Part shown: piece after piece, positions 1 to 8,048 of the stretch
Layout: every line of letters starts with the position of its first letter
How positions within the stretch are numbered: position 1 is the stretch's first letter
Assembly (NCBI RefSeq): GCF_021608225.1
Contig: NZ_JAKIJS010000001.1
Coordinates: 620,001-684,000 of the forward strand
Reading direction: 5' to 3'
Origin: Pseudalkalibacillus berkeleyi
GTDB lineage: Bacteria; Bacillota; Bacilli; Bacillales; Fictibacillaceae
DNA: 64,000 nt
Position numbers and translations under genes: made by a program
Notes under the pieces: generated by a model
The model's database searches: none
What the model was told of the DNA's origin: nothing
What the model saw: only the letters and a program-made list of their open reading frames with translations

Positions 1-405
1 ATCCTAACGATGTATAAACACGATGAATACTTTATGTCTGCATTGAAAGCAGGTGCAGATGGATATATTTTAAAGGATGCACCTGCTGAAGAGGTAATCG
101 AAGCGATTCATGAAGTTGCTGAAGGTAATTCCATCCTACATCCTAGTATGGCAAAGAAATTAGTCGATTATCATCAAAAGAAGAATCAAGTGAATCAAAA
201 TGCAAAGGATCTGACAGATCGCGAAAAGGATGTACTAATTTGCCTCGTAGAAGGGTTAAGTAATAAACAAATCGCTGAAAGACTTTTTATTAGTGACAAA
301 ACTGTAAAAATTCACGTGAGTAATATCTTTAAAAAATTGGGTGTGAAAAGTCGCTCTCAAGCCATTATCTTCGCAGTCCAAAACCAAATCGTACCACTTC
401 CTTAA
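1..405 (+). CDS. NarL/FixJ-family response regulator, 3' part
   Basis: The reading frame is already open at base 1, so the gene begins outside the window. What remains is the end of a receiver domain, with the LKDAP segment that carries the conserved receiver lysine, a linker, and a LuxR-type helix-turn-helix (LTDREKDVL through GVKSRSQAI). Such proteins are phosphorylated by a partner histidine kinase and bind DNA as dimers in the cytoplasm. The order receiver then HTH and the spacing fit the LiaR/DegU/NarL group. A kinase gene is expected upstream, outside the window. A strong terminator follows at once, so this is the last gene of its operon. The exact regulon cannot be told from this fragment. 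Confidence 0.93.
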   Translation: MLTMYKHDEYFMSALKAGADGYILKDAPAEEVIEAIHEVAEGNSILHPSMAKKLVDYHQKKNQVNQNAKDLTDREKDVLICLVEGLSNKQIAERLFISDKTVKIHVSNIFKKLGVKSRSQAIIFAVQNQIVPLP

Positions 406-414
406 AGGGGAATG

Positions 415-458
415 ACCCGGATAAAAGCTTAATTTAGCTTTTATCCGGGTTATTTTTT
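415..458 (+). terminator. Intrinsic terminator after the response regulator
   Basis: A perfect 15-bp stem (415-429 with 436-450) closes a 6-nt loop and is followed by a T-rich run. It sits 10 bp after the stop codon. Confidence 0.93.
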
Positions 459-474
459 TAATCCATCTCAACTA

Positions 475-620
475 TCCGCCCATTTCATCGACTAATTCGA
501 TCATTTCATCGACTTATCTGATCATTTCATGGAATAATCTGCCCATTTCATCGATTTATCTGATCATTTCATTGGAAAATCCGCCCATTTCATGAAATTA
601 TCTGCCCATTTTAGTAAGAT
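475..620. repeat. Seven tandem copies of a 21-bp intergenic repeat
   Basis: Units start near 475, 497, 518, 539, 560, 581 and 602. Each has the core CATTTCAT (last copy CATTTTAG) preceded by either CGCCC/TGCCC or CGATC/TGATC, so two unit types are interspersed. The period is 21 bp, two helical turns. It lies in the 364-bp gap between the response regulator and the GntR gene. Stops occur in the frames I read, so it is not coding. From 621 to about 710 I see nothing else I recognise. Confidence 0.85.
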
Positions 621-692
621 AGTCATGCTATACATGTTCATACAACATAATGGTGAAGCCATCAACAAAATAACAGAGCAATCGTATAAGAT

Positions 693-721
693 ACATCGAT
701 AATTGTGACTATTGTTATAAT
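693..721 (+). promoter_or_regulatory. Candidate extended -10 promoter for the gntR gene
   Basis: TATAAT at 716-721 is preceded by TG with one base between (713-714), the extended -10 form. The -35 position (693-698) is poor. Transcription would start near 728, about 40 bp before the start codon. No experimental support. Confidence 0.45.
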
Positions 722-739
722 TCTGAATTTTGTGTTGAA

Positions 740-751
740 ATCATATATGAT
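740..751. promoter_or_regulatory. Candidate operator palindrome
   Basis: ATCATATATGAT is a perfect 12-bp palindrome. It sits just downstream of the predicted transcription start and just upstream of the gntR start codon, where an autorepressor could bind. FCD-type GntR proteins often bind short AT-rich palindromes. AT-rich DNA gives such palindromes by chance, so this is a weak call. Confidence 0.3.
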
Positions 752-769
752 TTTATATATTATAAATTT

Positions 770-1429
770 ATGAAAGCGCTTAACTCGAAATCTATGAATA
801 AACAACAATACGCGTATAAGTTGTTGCGTGCTCGCATTCTTGATGGCTCGTATGGCCCTGGGTTTCGGATTGTCATTGATCAGATTGCTAGAGAAATTGA
901 AACGAGTGCGATTCCAATTCGTGAAGCATTACGTCAATTGGAATCCGATGGACTCATTCAATTCAAACCTTATAGCGGTGCTGTCGTAACACCGATTAAC
1001 GAAAATGAGTATTTAGAAACGTTATCGGTACTCGCTGTGATTGAAGGTTATGCAACTGCGATCAGTGGTCAGCATTTTCCAAAAGAAAGAATTCCAGATT
1101 TAGAGGAAATCAACGGTAAGATGAAACAGGCTTTGGAGGATCTGGATTTCACAACATTTGGTTCTCAAAATCGGGCATTTCATGCGTTGACCTATGAATA
1201 TTGTGACAATCAATATCTTGTAGAAAACATCAGGTCTACATGGAAACGACTTGACTCTATTAGGAGATCTGGTTCAGCTTTTATGCCAGTCAGAGCGAAG
1301 GAATCGGTTCGCGAGCATGAAGAAATCATACGACTATTATCCACGCGTGCAGAAGCTCATGTCATTGAAGAATATGTTAGAGATCACAAATTGAATACGG
1401 TCAAATCTTTCTACCATCAAAGACATTAA
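770..1429 (+). CDS. GntR-family (FCD/FadR-type) transcriptional regulator
   Basis: 219 aa. Residues about 10-75 form a GntR winged helix (AYKLLRARILDGSYGPG, then IPIREALRQLESDGLI). The rest is a mainly helical FCD-type effector domain with histidine-containing segments (AFHALTYEY, REHEEII) typical of the metal and carboxylate pocket. It sits directly before the 4-hydroxyphenylacetate operon on the same strand with a 76-bp gap, so I infer it controls that operon and senses an aromatic acid or a ring-cleavage product. No clear Shine-Dalgarno precedes the ATG at 770. An ATG at 794 is an alternative start, also without one. Family certain, regulon inferred. Confidence 0.9.
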   Translation: MKALNSKSMNKQQYAYKLLRARILDGSYGPGFRIVIDQIAREIETSAIPIREALRQLESDGLIQFKPYSGAVVTPINENEYLETLSVLAVIEGYATAISGQHFPKERIPDLEEINGKMKQALEDLDFTTFGSQNRAFHALTYEYCDNQYLVENIRSTWKRLDSIRRSGSAFMPVRAKESVREHEEIIRLLSTRAEAHVIEEYVRDHKLNTVKSFYHQRH

Positions 1430-1505
1430 GGAGGTTAAAGATTACTTTGTACTTCTTAGAAAACAACTTTTAGTAAAAAATAACAGTTTTAAAGGAGAGG
1501 AAAGA

Positions 1506-2435
1506 ATGTCTAGATTTGATGATTTGAAACAACGTATGAGGGGCTCTATTGCGCCCATTATTACCCCTTTTAAAGAGGATGATTCAGTTGACCTCGATGC
1601 ATTAGAAGAACTGATTCATTGGCATATTGAGAGTGGGACCCATGGAATTTCCGTAACTGGAACGACAGGAGAGCCAAGTTCACTGACCCTTGAAGAACGA
1701 GTCCAAGTGATGGAAAGGGCAGCTAAAGCAGTTAACGGAAGAGTACCTTTTGTGCCAGGAACAGGATCAACCAACCATCAAGAAACGTTATACCTCACCC
1801 AGAAAGCAAAAGACATTGGAGCAGATGCCGCTATGGTCATCGTTCCTTACTACAACAAGCCTTCACAACACGCCTTATACAAACACTTCAAAACCATCGC
1901 CGACACCGTAGATATACCTATTATCATTTACAACATACCGGGTAGAACAGCCGTCAATATGGACGTGAAAACAATTGCTCGCCTTAATGAAGACTGTGAA
2001 AATATCATTGGCATAAAGGAATCGAATAAAGATTTCGAACATGTAAACCGAGTTTTGCTGCATTGTGGAAGAGATTTTCTATTGTATTCAGGAATCGAAT
2101 TGCTTTGTTATCCAATGCTTGCAATTGGTGGGGCAGGATACATTAGTGCAACTGCGAATGTCATGCCTGGTCGCGTTGCGGACGTTTATAATTACTGGGT
2201 TAATGGCAATATCAAAAAAGCACAAGAGCTTCATTATGACCTCATGCCACTGAATGACGTCTTATTTAAAGATACAAACCCAGCACCGTTAAAAGCTGCG
2301 CTAGGTATGATGGATCGAATTAACCCACAACTTCGCCTGCCGATGGATCTTCCAAATGAGGAGCTCCAAAAGGAAATACGTTCGGTATTAGATCAATATG
2401 GATTACTATCTAAAAATGTTGGGAGTCATGCGTAA
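1506..2435 (+). CDS. DapA/DHDPS-family lyase of the hpa operon
   Basis: 309 aa, a class I aldolase of the dihydrodipicolinate synthase family. Visible motifs are TGTTGE at 51-56, YYNKP at 115-119, Tyr142 and Arg147 in IYNIPGRT, and the Schiff-base Lys171 in IGIKES. In this family the lysine binds pyruvate or another 2-oxo acid. True DapA is normally found with lysine genes. Here it is first in a homoprotocatechuate operon, which suggests it splits 4-hydroxy-2-oxoheptanedioate into pyruvate and succinate semialdehyde, the job done elsewhere by the unrelated HpaI. That role is inference. A strong GGAGAGG precedes the ATG, and the stop overlaps the next start (TAATG). Confidence 0.88.
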   Translation: MSRFDDLKQRMRGSIAPIITPFKEDDSVDLDALEELIHWHIESGTHGISVTGTTGEPSSLTLEERVQVMERAAKAVNGRVPFVPGTGSTNHQETLYLTQKAKDIGADAAMVIVPYYNKPSQHALYKHFKTIADTVDIPIIIYNIPGRTAVNMDVKTIARLNEDCENIIGIKESNKDFEHVNRVLLHCGRDFLLYSGIELLCYPMLAIGGAGYISATANVMPGRVADVYNYWVNGNIKKAQELHYDLMPLNDVLFKDTNPAPLKAALGMMDRINPQLRLPMDLPNEELQKEIRSVLDQYGLLSKNVGSHA

Positions 2436-3229
2436 TGAAACATGCACGTTTTATTCTAGAAGGTAGAGAACAATTCGGGATTGTGGAAGATGGGAAAATC
2501 GTAGCTTCATCAGGAAAAGTTTATGAAGAAAGTGATATCGATGTCTGGTTGGCTCCGTTTAAGCCAAACAAAATGATTGGACTAGCTTTAAACTACGCAG
2601 ATCATGCAGATGAATTAGGCCTTGAAAAACCTAAGGAGCCAGTGCTTTTTATCAAGCCTAACTCTTCGATTGTCGGTCACAAAGCACCTGTCTATTACCC
2701 TGACGGTGCCACATATATGCACTATGAAAATGAGTTAGCCGTCGTCATCGGTAAAGAAGGTCGAAACATTAAAGCTGCTGATGCAATGGATTACGTAAAA
2801 GGTTATACGATCGCGAATGACGTGACGGTTAGAGACTTCGTCAATAACATGTATCGTCCACCAGTAAGAGCAAAGGGACATGACACATTCGGACCGATGG
2901 GACCATATTTCGTTGATAAGGAAGACATTCCGGATGTAAATAATATTGAATTACGTACGTATGTGAATGGTGAATTACGCCAACAAGGGAATACGAAAGA
3001 TCTCATTTATAACATTGAAGAATTAATCGAATTTATCAGTTCATTCATGACGCTTGAGCCGAATGATGTCATATGGACAGGTACACCAAAAGGTATTTCA
3101 CATGTCTATCCAGGGGACCAAGTGCGACTCGAAATTGATTACTTAGGGGCATTAGAAAATCACATTTTAGATGGAAGAACGGAAGAGGTCGAGGCAGGAG
3201 GTGCCGATCATGCAGAAACCAAACGTTAA
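2435..3229 (+). CDS. hpaG: Fumarylacetoacetate hydrolase family protein, HpaG-like
   Basis: 264 aa. Divalent-metal ligands of the FAH fold are visible as Glu98 and Glu100 in HYENELAVVIGK and Asp129 in NDVTVRD. The late WTGTPKGISHVYPGD segment is also family-typical. E. coli HpaG (about 430 aa) is a fused duplication that decarboxylates and isomerises 5-oxopent-3-ene-1,2,5-tricarboxylate. This is a single unit and may need to act as a dimer. It starts one base before the end of the lyase gene (TAATG) and its own end overlaps hpaE by 20 bp, so translation is likely coupled. Which of the HpaF, HpaG or HpaH steps it covers cannot be told by eye. Confidence 0.85.
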   Translation: MKHARFILEGREQFGIVEDGKIVASSGKVYEESDIDVWLAPFKPNKMIGLALNYADHADELGLEKPKEPVLFIKPNSSIVGHKAPVYYPDGATYMHYENELAVVIGKEGRNIKAADAMDYVKGYTIANDVTVRDFVNNMYRPPVRAKGHDTFGPMGPYFVDKEDIPDVNNIELRTYVNGELRQQGNTKDLIYNIEELIEFISSFMTLEPNDVIWTGTPKGISHVYPGDQVRLEIDYLGALENHILDGRTEEVEAGGADHAETKR

Positions 3230-4727
3230 AGATCCTATTCAACTGTATATCAACGGTAACTTTCAGGCTGCTCATCAAGGTCATGTATTCGAGAATCTCA
3301 GTCCTTACTCTGCAGATGTCATCAATCAAGTGGCAGAAGGTCAGAAAGAAGATATCGAATTTGCAGTTGATGCGGCAAAGAATGCATTTCGAAATGGTCC
3401 ATGGCGCTCAATGAAAGTAAGTGAGCGACTTGAATACATTAACAAGATCGCGGATCTGATTGATGAACATATTGAAGAAATTGCTTATCTCGAGTCGTTG
3501 GATACAGGTCTTCCGATCAAGCAGACTAAAAAAATGACTTCTCGTGCAGCAACGAACTTCCGATTTTATGCTGAGATGGTCAAAAACCGGATTGTAGGAG
3601 AAGCGTATCAAGTTGATGATGAGTTCTTGAATTATACGGTCCAAAAACCAGTAGGTGTTGCAGGGTTGATTACACCTTGGAACGCACCATTTATGCTCGA
3701 AACGTGGAAAGTAGCCCCAGCACTTGCTACTGGTAACACCGTTGTTCTAAAACCAGCGGAATGGTCACCGTTAACAGCGAATAAGCTTGCAGAAATTATT
3801 GACGAGGCGGGACTTCCAAATGGTGTGTTTAATGTCGTACATGGGTTTGGAGAAACGGCAGGTGCGGCACTTGTTGCTCACCCTGACGTCGAGCTTATCT
3901 CCTTTACTGGGGAAACGACGACCGGATCAGAAATTATGCGAAACGGCGCAGCTAGTTTGAAACGTTTTTCTATGGAACTTGGTGGAAAATCACCAATCAT
4001 TGTATTTGACGATGCTGATATTGAACGAGCTTTGGATGCATGTGTATGGGGGATCTTCTCGTTTAATGGAGAGCGTTGTACAGCAAACTCAAGACTATTC
4101 GTTCAAGACTCGATTAAGGATATGTTCATCGAACGCCTGAAAGAAAGAGTGTCCAATATCGTCGTAGGTGATCCGATGGATATGGATACGGAAGTAGGAC
4201 CTCTCATCCATAAAGAACATTATAACCGGGTGAAAAATTACTTAGCGATTGCAACACAAGAAGGTGCAGAGATCTATCAAGGCAAAATTCCAGCTGGGCT
4301 AGAAAGTGGGAACTATGTTGCACCAACTTTACTTCTAGATGTGAAAAATGACATGAGAGTTGCCCAAGAAGAAATTTTCGGGCCTGTACTCACTGTCATG
4401 ACTTTTACTTCTGAAAAAGAGGTAATCCAACTTGCTAACGATATTCGGTATGGATTAGCAGGATATGTATGGACGAACGACATGAAGAAAGGACACCGTG
4501 TAGCACAGGCTGTCGAAGCTGGTATGCTTTGGGTGAATTCTCAAAATGTCCGTGATCTCCGCATTCCATTTGGTGGTTCTAAATCTTCAGGAATTGGACG
4601 AGAAGGTGGGCATTACGCTTTCGAATTTTACACAGAAATGAAAGTGATTCATGTGGCGATGGGAGACCACCACATACCACAATTCGGAAAGAAACAGTTG
4701 ACTTCAACATCAACGCATAAACAATAA
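3210..4727 (+). CDS. hpaE: 5-carboxymethyl-2-hydroxymuconate semialdehyde dehydrogenase
   Basis: 505 aa from the chosen start. I use the ATG at 3210 because AGGAGGT (3196-3202) lies eight bases before it; a frame opening at 3171 lacks a site. It is an NAD-dependent aldehyde dehydrogenase: PWNAPF with Asn158, FTGETTTG, SMELGG with general base Glu256, GERCTA with nucleophile Cys290, and EEIFGPV. In the pathway it oxidises the semialdehyde made by HpaD. Position between hpaG and hpaB supports the specific name over generic ALDH families. It overlaps the end of hpaG by 20 bp. Confidence 0.9.
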   Translation: MQKPNVKDPIQLYINGNFQAAHQGHVFENLSPYSADVINQVAEGQKEDIEFAVDAAKNAFRNGPWRSMKVSERLEYINKIADLIDEHIEEIAYLESLDTGLPIKQTKKMTSRAATNFRFYAEMVKNRIVGEAYQVDDEFLNYTVQKPVGVAGLITPWNAPFMLETWKVAPALATGNTVVLKPAEWSPLTANKLAEIIDEAGLPNGVFNVVHGFGETAGAALVAHPDVELISFTGETTTGSEIMRNGAASLKRFSMELGGKSPIIVFDDADIERALDACVWGIFSFNGERCTANSRLFVQDSIKDMFIERLKERVSNIVVGDPMDMDTEVGPLIHKEHYNRVKNYLAIATQEGAEIYQGKIPAGLESGNYVAPTLLLDVKNDMRVAQEEIFGPVLTVMTFTSEKEVIQLANDIRYGLAGYVWTNDMKKGHRVAQAVEAGMLWVNSQNVRDLRIPFGGSKSSGIGREGGHYAFEFYTEMKVIHVAMGDHHIPQFGKKQLTSTSTHKQ

Positions 4728-4815
4728 ATCTCCGACGAATTCAAACGATCATGATGTAGCAACGAGACGGATATGTCGGCACTAGCTTGAGATCAATTAT
4801 TCAGGAGGGATCTAT

Positions 4816-6291
4816 TTGGGTGCACGTACGGGTAAAGAATATATTGAAGGTCTGAAAGCTGCGAAGAACAATGTTTGGATCCACGGGGAAAGGGTGGAAG
4901 ATGTAACGACACACCCTGCTTTGAAAAATGTCGTTCAGTCGATGTCGAAACTAATGGATATGCAACATGAGAAGCCTGATAAAATGCTTTATACTTCTCC
5001 AACATCAGGGGATCAGGTAGGTCTTTCATTTATCGCTCCAAAAACGAAGGAAGACCTCGTCAAAAGAAGTGGGATGTTCACCGAGTGGGCACGTCACACA
5101 GGCGGTATGATGGGGCGAACACCGGACTATTTAAATACAAGTGTCATGGCATTTGGGACCGCAGAGAAATTCTTTGCAGAAGCCGATCCGATGTTCGGTG
5201 AGAACGTACGGAATTATTATGATTACTGCCGTGAAAATGATGTGACGTTGACTCATACTTTGATTCACCCACAAGTGAATCGTTCAAAAATGCAACACGA
5301 ACAAAAAGACCCTGGCATTTCTGCTCATATCGTTGAGAAAAATAAAGACGGAATCGTAGTCAATGGTGCAAGATTACTTGCAACACAAGGCGGCATTACA
5401 GACGAGATTGTTGTTTTTCCATCAACATTGAACAAAGCATCTACTAACGATGATCCTTATGCAATGGCATTTGCGATTCCAAACAATACGAAAGGTTTAA
5501 AGTTTGTCAGTCGTGAATCGTTTGATGTTGGTCGTAATCAATGGGATCACCCGTTAAGCTCAAGATTTGAAGAGAGCGATGCGATTGTCATTTTCGACAA
5601 TGTACTCGTACCTTGGGATCGGGTATTTGTTGCCGGAAGTTCAGATATTTGTAATCGCACCTATGTGGAAACGAATGCTATGGTGCACATGACGCATCAA
5701 GTCATCGCAAAGAATACAGCGAAAACAGAATTCGTCTTAGGCGTCATTCTTAGTATGATCGATGCGATTGGAATTGAACGATTCCAACACGTGAAAGAAA
5801 AGGCATCTGAAGTCATGGTGATACTTGAAACGATGCGCTCGCACTTGTTCCGAGCAGAACAAAATGCATCCACTGATAAGTATGGAAATATGACACCTGA
5901 TTTCGCACCATTGAATGCAGCACGTAACTGGTATCCGAAGGTATATCAACGAATGGTTGAAATTGTACGTATTCTCGGTGCTTCAGGGCTAATGGGAACA
6001 CCAACGCAAGATGACTTCACGAGTGAAGAAATTGGGGAGTTCGTACACCGTTACACTCAAGGTGGACAGATCGACGGTTATGAAAAAGTACAACTATTCC
6101 GCTTGGCTTGGGATCTCTCCCTTAGCTCATTCGGTGGACGACAAGCTCTGTATGAATATTATTTCTTCGGAGATCCAATTCGAATGTCCAATGTGTATTA
6201 TGATGTCTACAACAAAGATCCGTATAAGGAAATGGTTAAATCCTTCCTTGACCGGGTGAAACCGACTACCGCTCAGAACGTGAATGTATAA
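4816..6291 (+). CDS. hpaB: 4-hydroxyphenylacetate 3-monooxygenase, oxygenase component
   Basis: 491 aa, the usual length for HpaB. It starts at TTG with AGGAGGGA (4803-4810) in front. Sequence features of the two-component FADH2-dependent hydroxylases are plain: RTGKEYIEGL at the N-terminus, GMMGRTPDY, LTHTLIHPQVNRS, and GARLLATQG. It hydroxylates 4-hydroxyphenylacetate to homoprotocatechuate with reduced FAD supplied by a separate reductase (HpaC). No HpaC gene is adjacent. It sits 88 bp after hpaE and 14 bp before hpaD. Related 4-hydroxybutyryl-CoA dehydratases share the fold but not this context. Confidence 0.93.
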   Translation: MGARTGKEYIEGLKAAKNNVWIHGERVEDVTTHPALKNVVQSMSKLMDMQHEKPDKMLYTSPTSGDQVGLSFIAPKTKEDLVKRSGMFTEWARHTGGMMGRTPDYLNTSVMAFGTAEKFFAEADPMFGENVRNYYDYCRENDVTLTHTLIHPQVNRSKMQHEQKDPGISAHIVEKNKDGIVVNGARLLATQGGITDEIVVFPSTLNKASTNDDPYAMAFAIPNNTKGLKFVSRESFDVGRNQWDHPLSSRFEESDAIVIFDNVLVPWDRVFVAGSSDICNRTYVETNAMVHMTHQVIAKNTAKTEFVLGVILSMIDAIGIERFQHVKEKASEVMVILETMRSHLFRAEQNASTDKYGNMTPDFAPLNAARNWYPKVYQRMVEIVRILGASGLMGTPTQDDFTSEEIGEFVHRYTQGGQIDGYEKVQLFRLAWDLSLSSFGGRQALYEYYFFGDPIRMSNVYYDVYNKDPYKEMVKSFLDRVKPTTAQNVNV

Positions 6292-6305
6292 GGGGGCTTC
6301 AGAGA

Positions 6306-7289
6306 ATGGACTTTAACATCATTCGTATTGCGAGAGTCGTCATGAATGTGACAGATCTCGACCGCTCAAGAGCTTTTTACGTAGATGCACTTGGCTTTGT
6401 TGAAACAGAGCGAGATGAAGACCATCTTTATCTAAGAGGACTTGAGGAACACGTTCATCATAGTCTTGTACTTAAGAAATCCGAAAAGCCAGGTATTCAA
6501 GCGATGGCCTACAAGGTGATGGAAGAGCAACACCTCGATCAATTGTATACGTTTTTCAAGGATAAAGGCATGAGACCGAAATGGATGGACCAGGGGTGTC
6601 AAAGAGGGATAGGAAGGACTCTTCGCGTACAGGACCCGTCCGGACTACCGCTCGAATTCTTCGCAGAAATGGAAGGCGTTGAGCGTATGCTCCAACGGTA
6701 TGATCTGTACCGTGGCGCTCGTATTCAAAGGATCGACCACGTTAACTGTATGGTTCAGGACGTGGAAGCGGCTCAATCTTTTTATATGAATGAACTTGGA
6801 TTCCGTTGTTCAGAATATACGGCAACGGAGGATGACCGTGTTTGGGCAGCTTGGTTACACAGAAAACCTACCGTTCACGATCATGCTTTTATGAATGGTG
6901 TAGGTCCAAGACTTCACCATGTTGGGTTTTCCTTGAGTGATCCAATGAGCGTCATCCACTGTTGTGATGTGCTTGCGGCAAAAGGTTATGCTCATGCTAT
7001 AGAACGAGGGCCAGGTAGACACGGATTATCGAATGCGTTCTTCCTTTACTTAAGAGATCCTGACGGCAATCGGATTGAATTATATACAGGGGACTATTTA
7101 ACGAGTGATCCTGACTTCAAACCGATTCGATGGGACTTGAATGACCCACGGAGAGCAACGTTCTGGGGACATGCCGCGCCAGATAGTTGGTTCAATGAAG
7201 CGAGTGTCGTTTTGGATGTCCATACAGGTGAGGAATTGCCTACCTCTGAGCCGGTTTTACAACAGCGAAAGCCAGATTTCGTTACTTAA
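6306..7289 (+). CDS. hpaD: 3,4-dihydroxyphenylacetate 2,3-dioxygenase (extradiol, VOC type)
   Basis: 327 aa with two vicinal-oxygen-chelate modules (about 5-125 and 140-265). The likely metal ligands are His145 (RIDHVN), His205 (RLHHVGF) and Glu258 (NRIELYTGDY), matching the His-His-Glu spacing of Brevibacterium and Arthrobacter homoprotocatechuate dioxygenases, where Fe(II) or Mn(II) is used. It opens the catechol ring to give 5-carboxymethyl-2-hydroxymuconate semialdehyde, the HpaE substrate. It is of the Gram-positive type, unlike the LigB-type E. coli HpaD. It is the last gene of the operon, with a weak hairpin after it. Confidence 0.93.
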   Translation: MDFNIIRIARVVMNVTDLDRSRAFYVDALGFVETERDEDHLYLRGLEEHVHHSLVLKKSEKPGIQAMAYKVMEEQHLDQLYTFFKDKGMRPKWMDQGCQRGIGRTLRVQDPSGLPLEFFAEMEGVERMLQRYDLYRGARIQRIDHVNCMVQDVEAAQSFYMNELGFRCSEYTATEDDRVWAAWLHRKPTVHDHAFMNGVGPRLHHVGFSLSDPMSVIHCCDVLAAKGYAHAIERGPGRHGLSNAFFLYLRDPDGNRIELYTGDYLTSDPDFKPIRWDLNDPRRATFWGHAAPDSWFNEASVVLDVHTGEELPTSEPVLQQRKPDFVT

Positions 7290-7301
7290 ATATTTGTTTC
7301 A

Positions 7302-7340
7302 AGGCTAGGGGAGTTAAAAAAATTCCCTTAGCCTTAATTT
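7302..7340 (+). terminator. Possible terminator after hpaD
   Basis: AAGGCTAGGGGA pairs imperfectly with TTCCCTTAGCCTT around an A-rich loop; one base bulges and the T-run that follows is weak (AATTTATTA). Confidence 0.45.
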
Positions 7341-7482
7341 ATTAGTTTGCAAGCTACTGAATAAGGGCATTTTGATATTAAGGGAAAAAGTTAGCTGAGC
7401 GTGAGCTCATACTTGCGCCTCACTATGTGCGTGATATGATTATACAAGGTGAATAATCAATTTTTGAAAGGGGATTTTTGAC

Positions 7483-7938
7483 TTGGCTAAACAAGAAATA
7501 CCTACAGAACTTACACCAGAACTTGTAGAATTCTTTCAAGGTGAAAAGTTAGTAAACATTGCGACAGTAGATGCAGAAACAGGTGCCCCAAATGTAAATG
7601 CGATTTCATGGGTTAAAAGTGTGGATGAGAAGCGCATTCGCTTTTCGGTTACGAACAATTCTCGTATTGTCGATAATATTAAAGCAAATCCTGGTGTTGT
7701 CTTAAACATCATCGGATTAGAAACGGTTTATTCGATTCAAGGGAAAGCTGAAATTCTTGAGGATACCATGGAAGGTGTCAACCTGAAGCTTGCAAAAATC
7801 GAGATTACGGTTGAGTCTGTATTTGAAAGCATGTTCTGGGGAGCGAAAATTACTCAAGAGCCAGAATATGAAAAGACATACAATCTTGAAAAGGCGAAGG
7901 AATTAGACAATTCCGTTTATGCGGCTCTAATGAAGTAA
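7483..7938 (+). CDS. Pyridoxamine 5'-phosphate oxidase-like FMN-binding split-barrel protein
   Basis: 151 aa. The pattern KLVNIATVDAETGAPNVNAISWVK, followed by RIRFSVTNNSRIVDNIKANPGVVLNI, is typical of the PNPOx-like split barrel that binds FMN or a related flavin. Catalytic residues of true PdxH are not obvious, so I do not call it a B6 enzyme. It begins with TTG after GAAAGGGG. It follows the hpa operon by about 190 bp with a possible terminator between, so it is probably separately expressed. Because HpaC-type reductases also use a split-barrel fold, a role as reductase partner of HpaB is possible but not supported by any motif I can see. Confidence 0.8.
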   Translation: MAKQEIPTELTPELVEFFQGEKLVNIATVDAETGAPNVNAISWVKSVDEKRIRFSVTNNSRIVDNIKANPGVVLNIIGLETVYSIQGKAEILEDTMEGVNLKLAKIEITVESVFESMFWGAKITQEPEYEKTYNLEKAKELDNSVYAALMK

Positions 7939-7941
7939 ACG

Positions 7942-7977
7942 AAGGTGGTGCTCTCTATTTACAGGGCACCTTTTTCA
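7942..7977 (+). terminator. Terminator after the split-barrel gene
   Basis: GGTGC (7947-7951) pairs with GCACC (7966-7970), then TTTTT; an alternative register pairs AAGGTG with CACCTT. Confidence 0.6.
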
Positions 7978-8048
7978 AAACTTAAGCTGAAGAAGATTAC
8001 ATACGTGTATGTAAAATATGATGATAGGATTAAAGAAGGAGAACGTCC

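Noticed and set aside
1506-2435. A true lysine-biosynthesis dapA
   Set aside because: It is the first gene of a catabolic operon, translationally coupled to hpaG, and no lysine genes are near. Not excluded by motifs alone.
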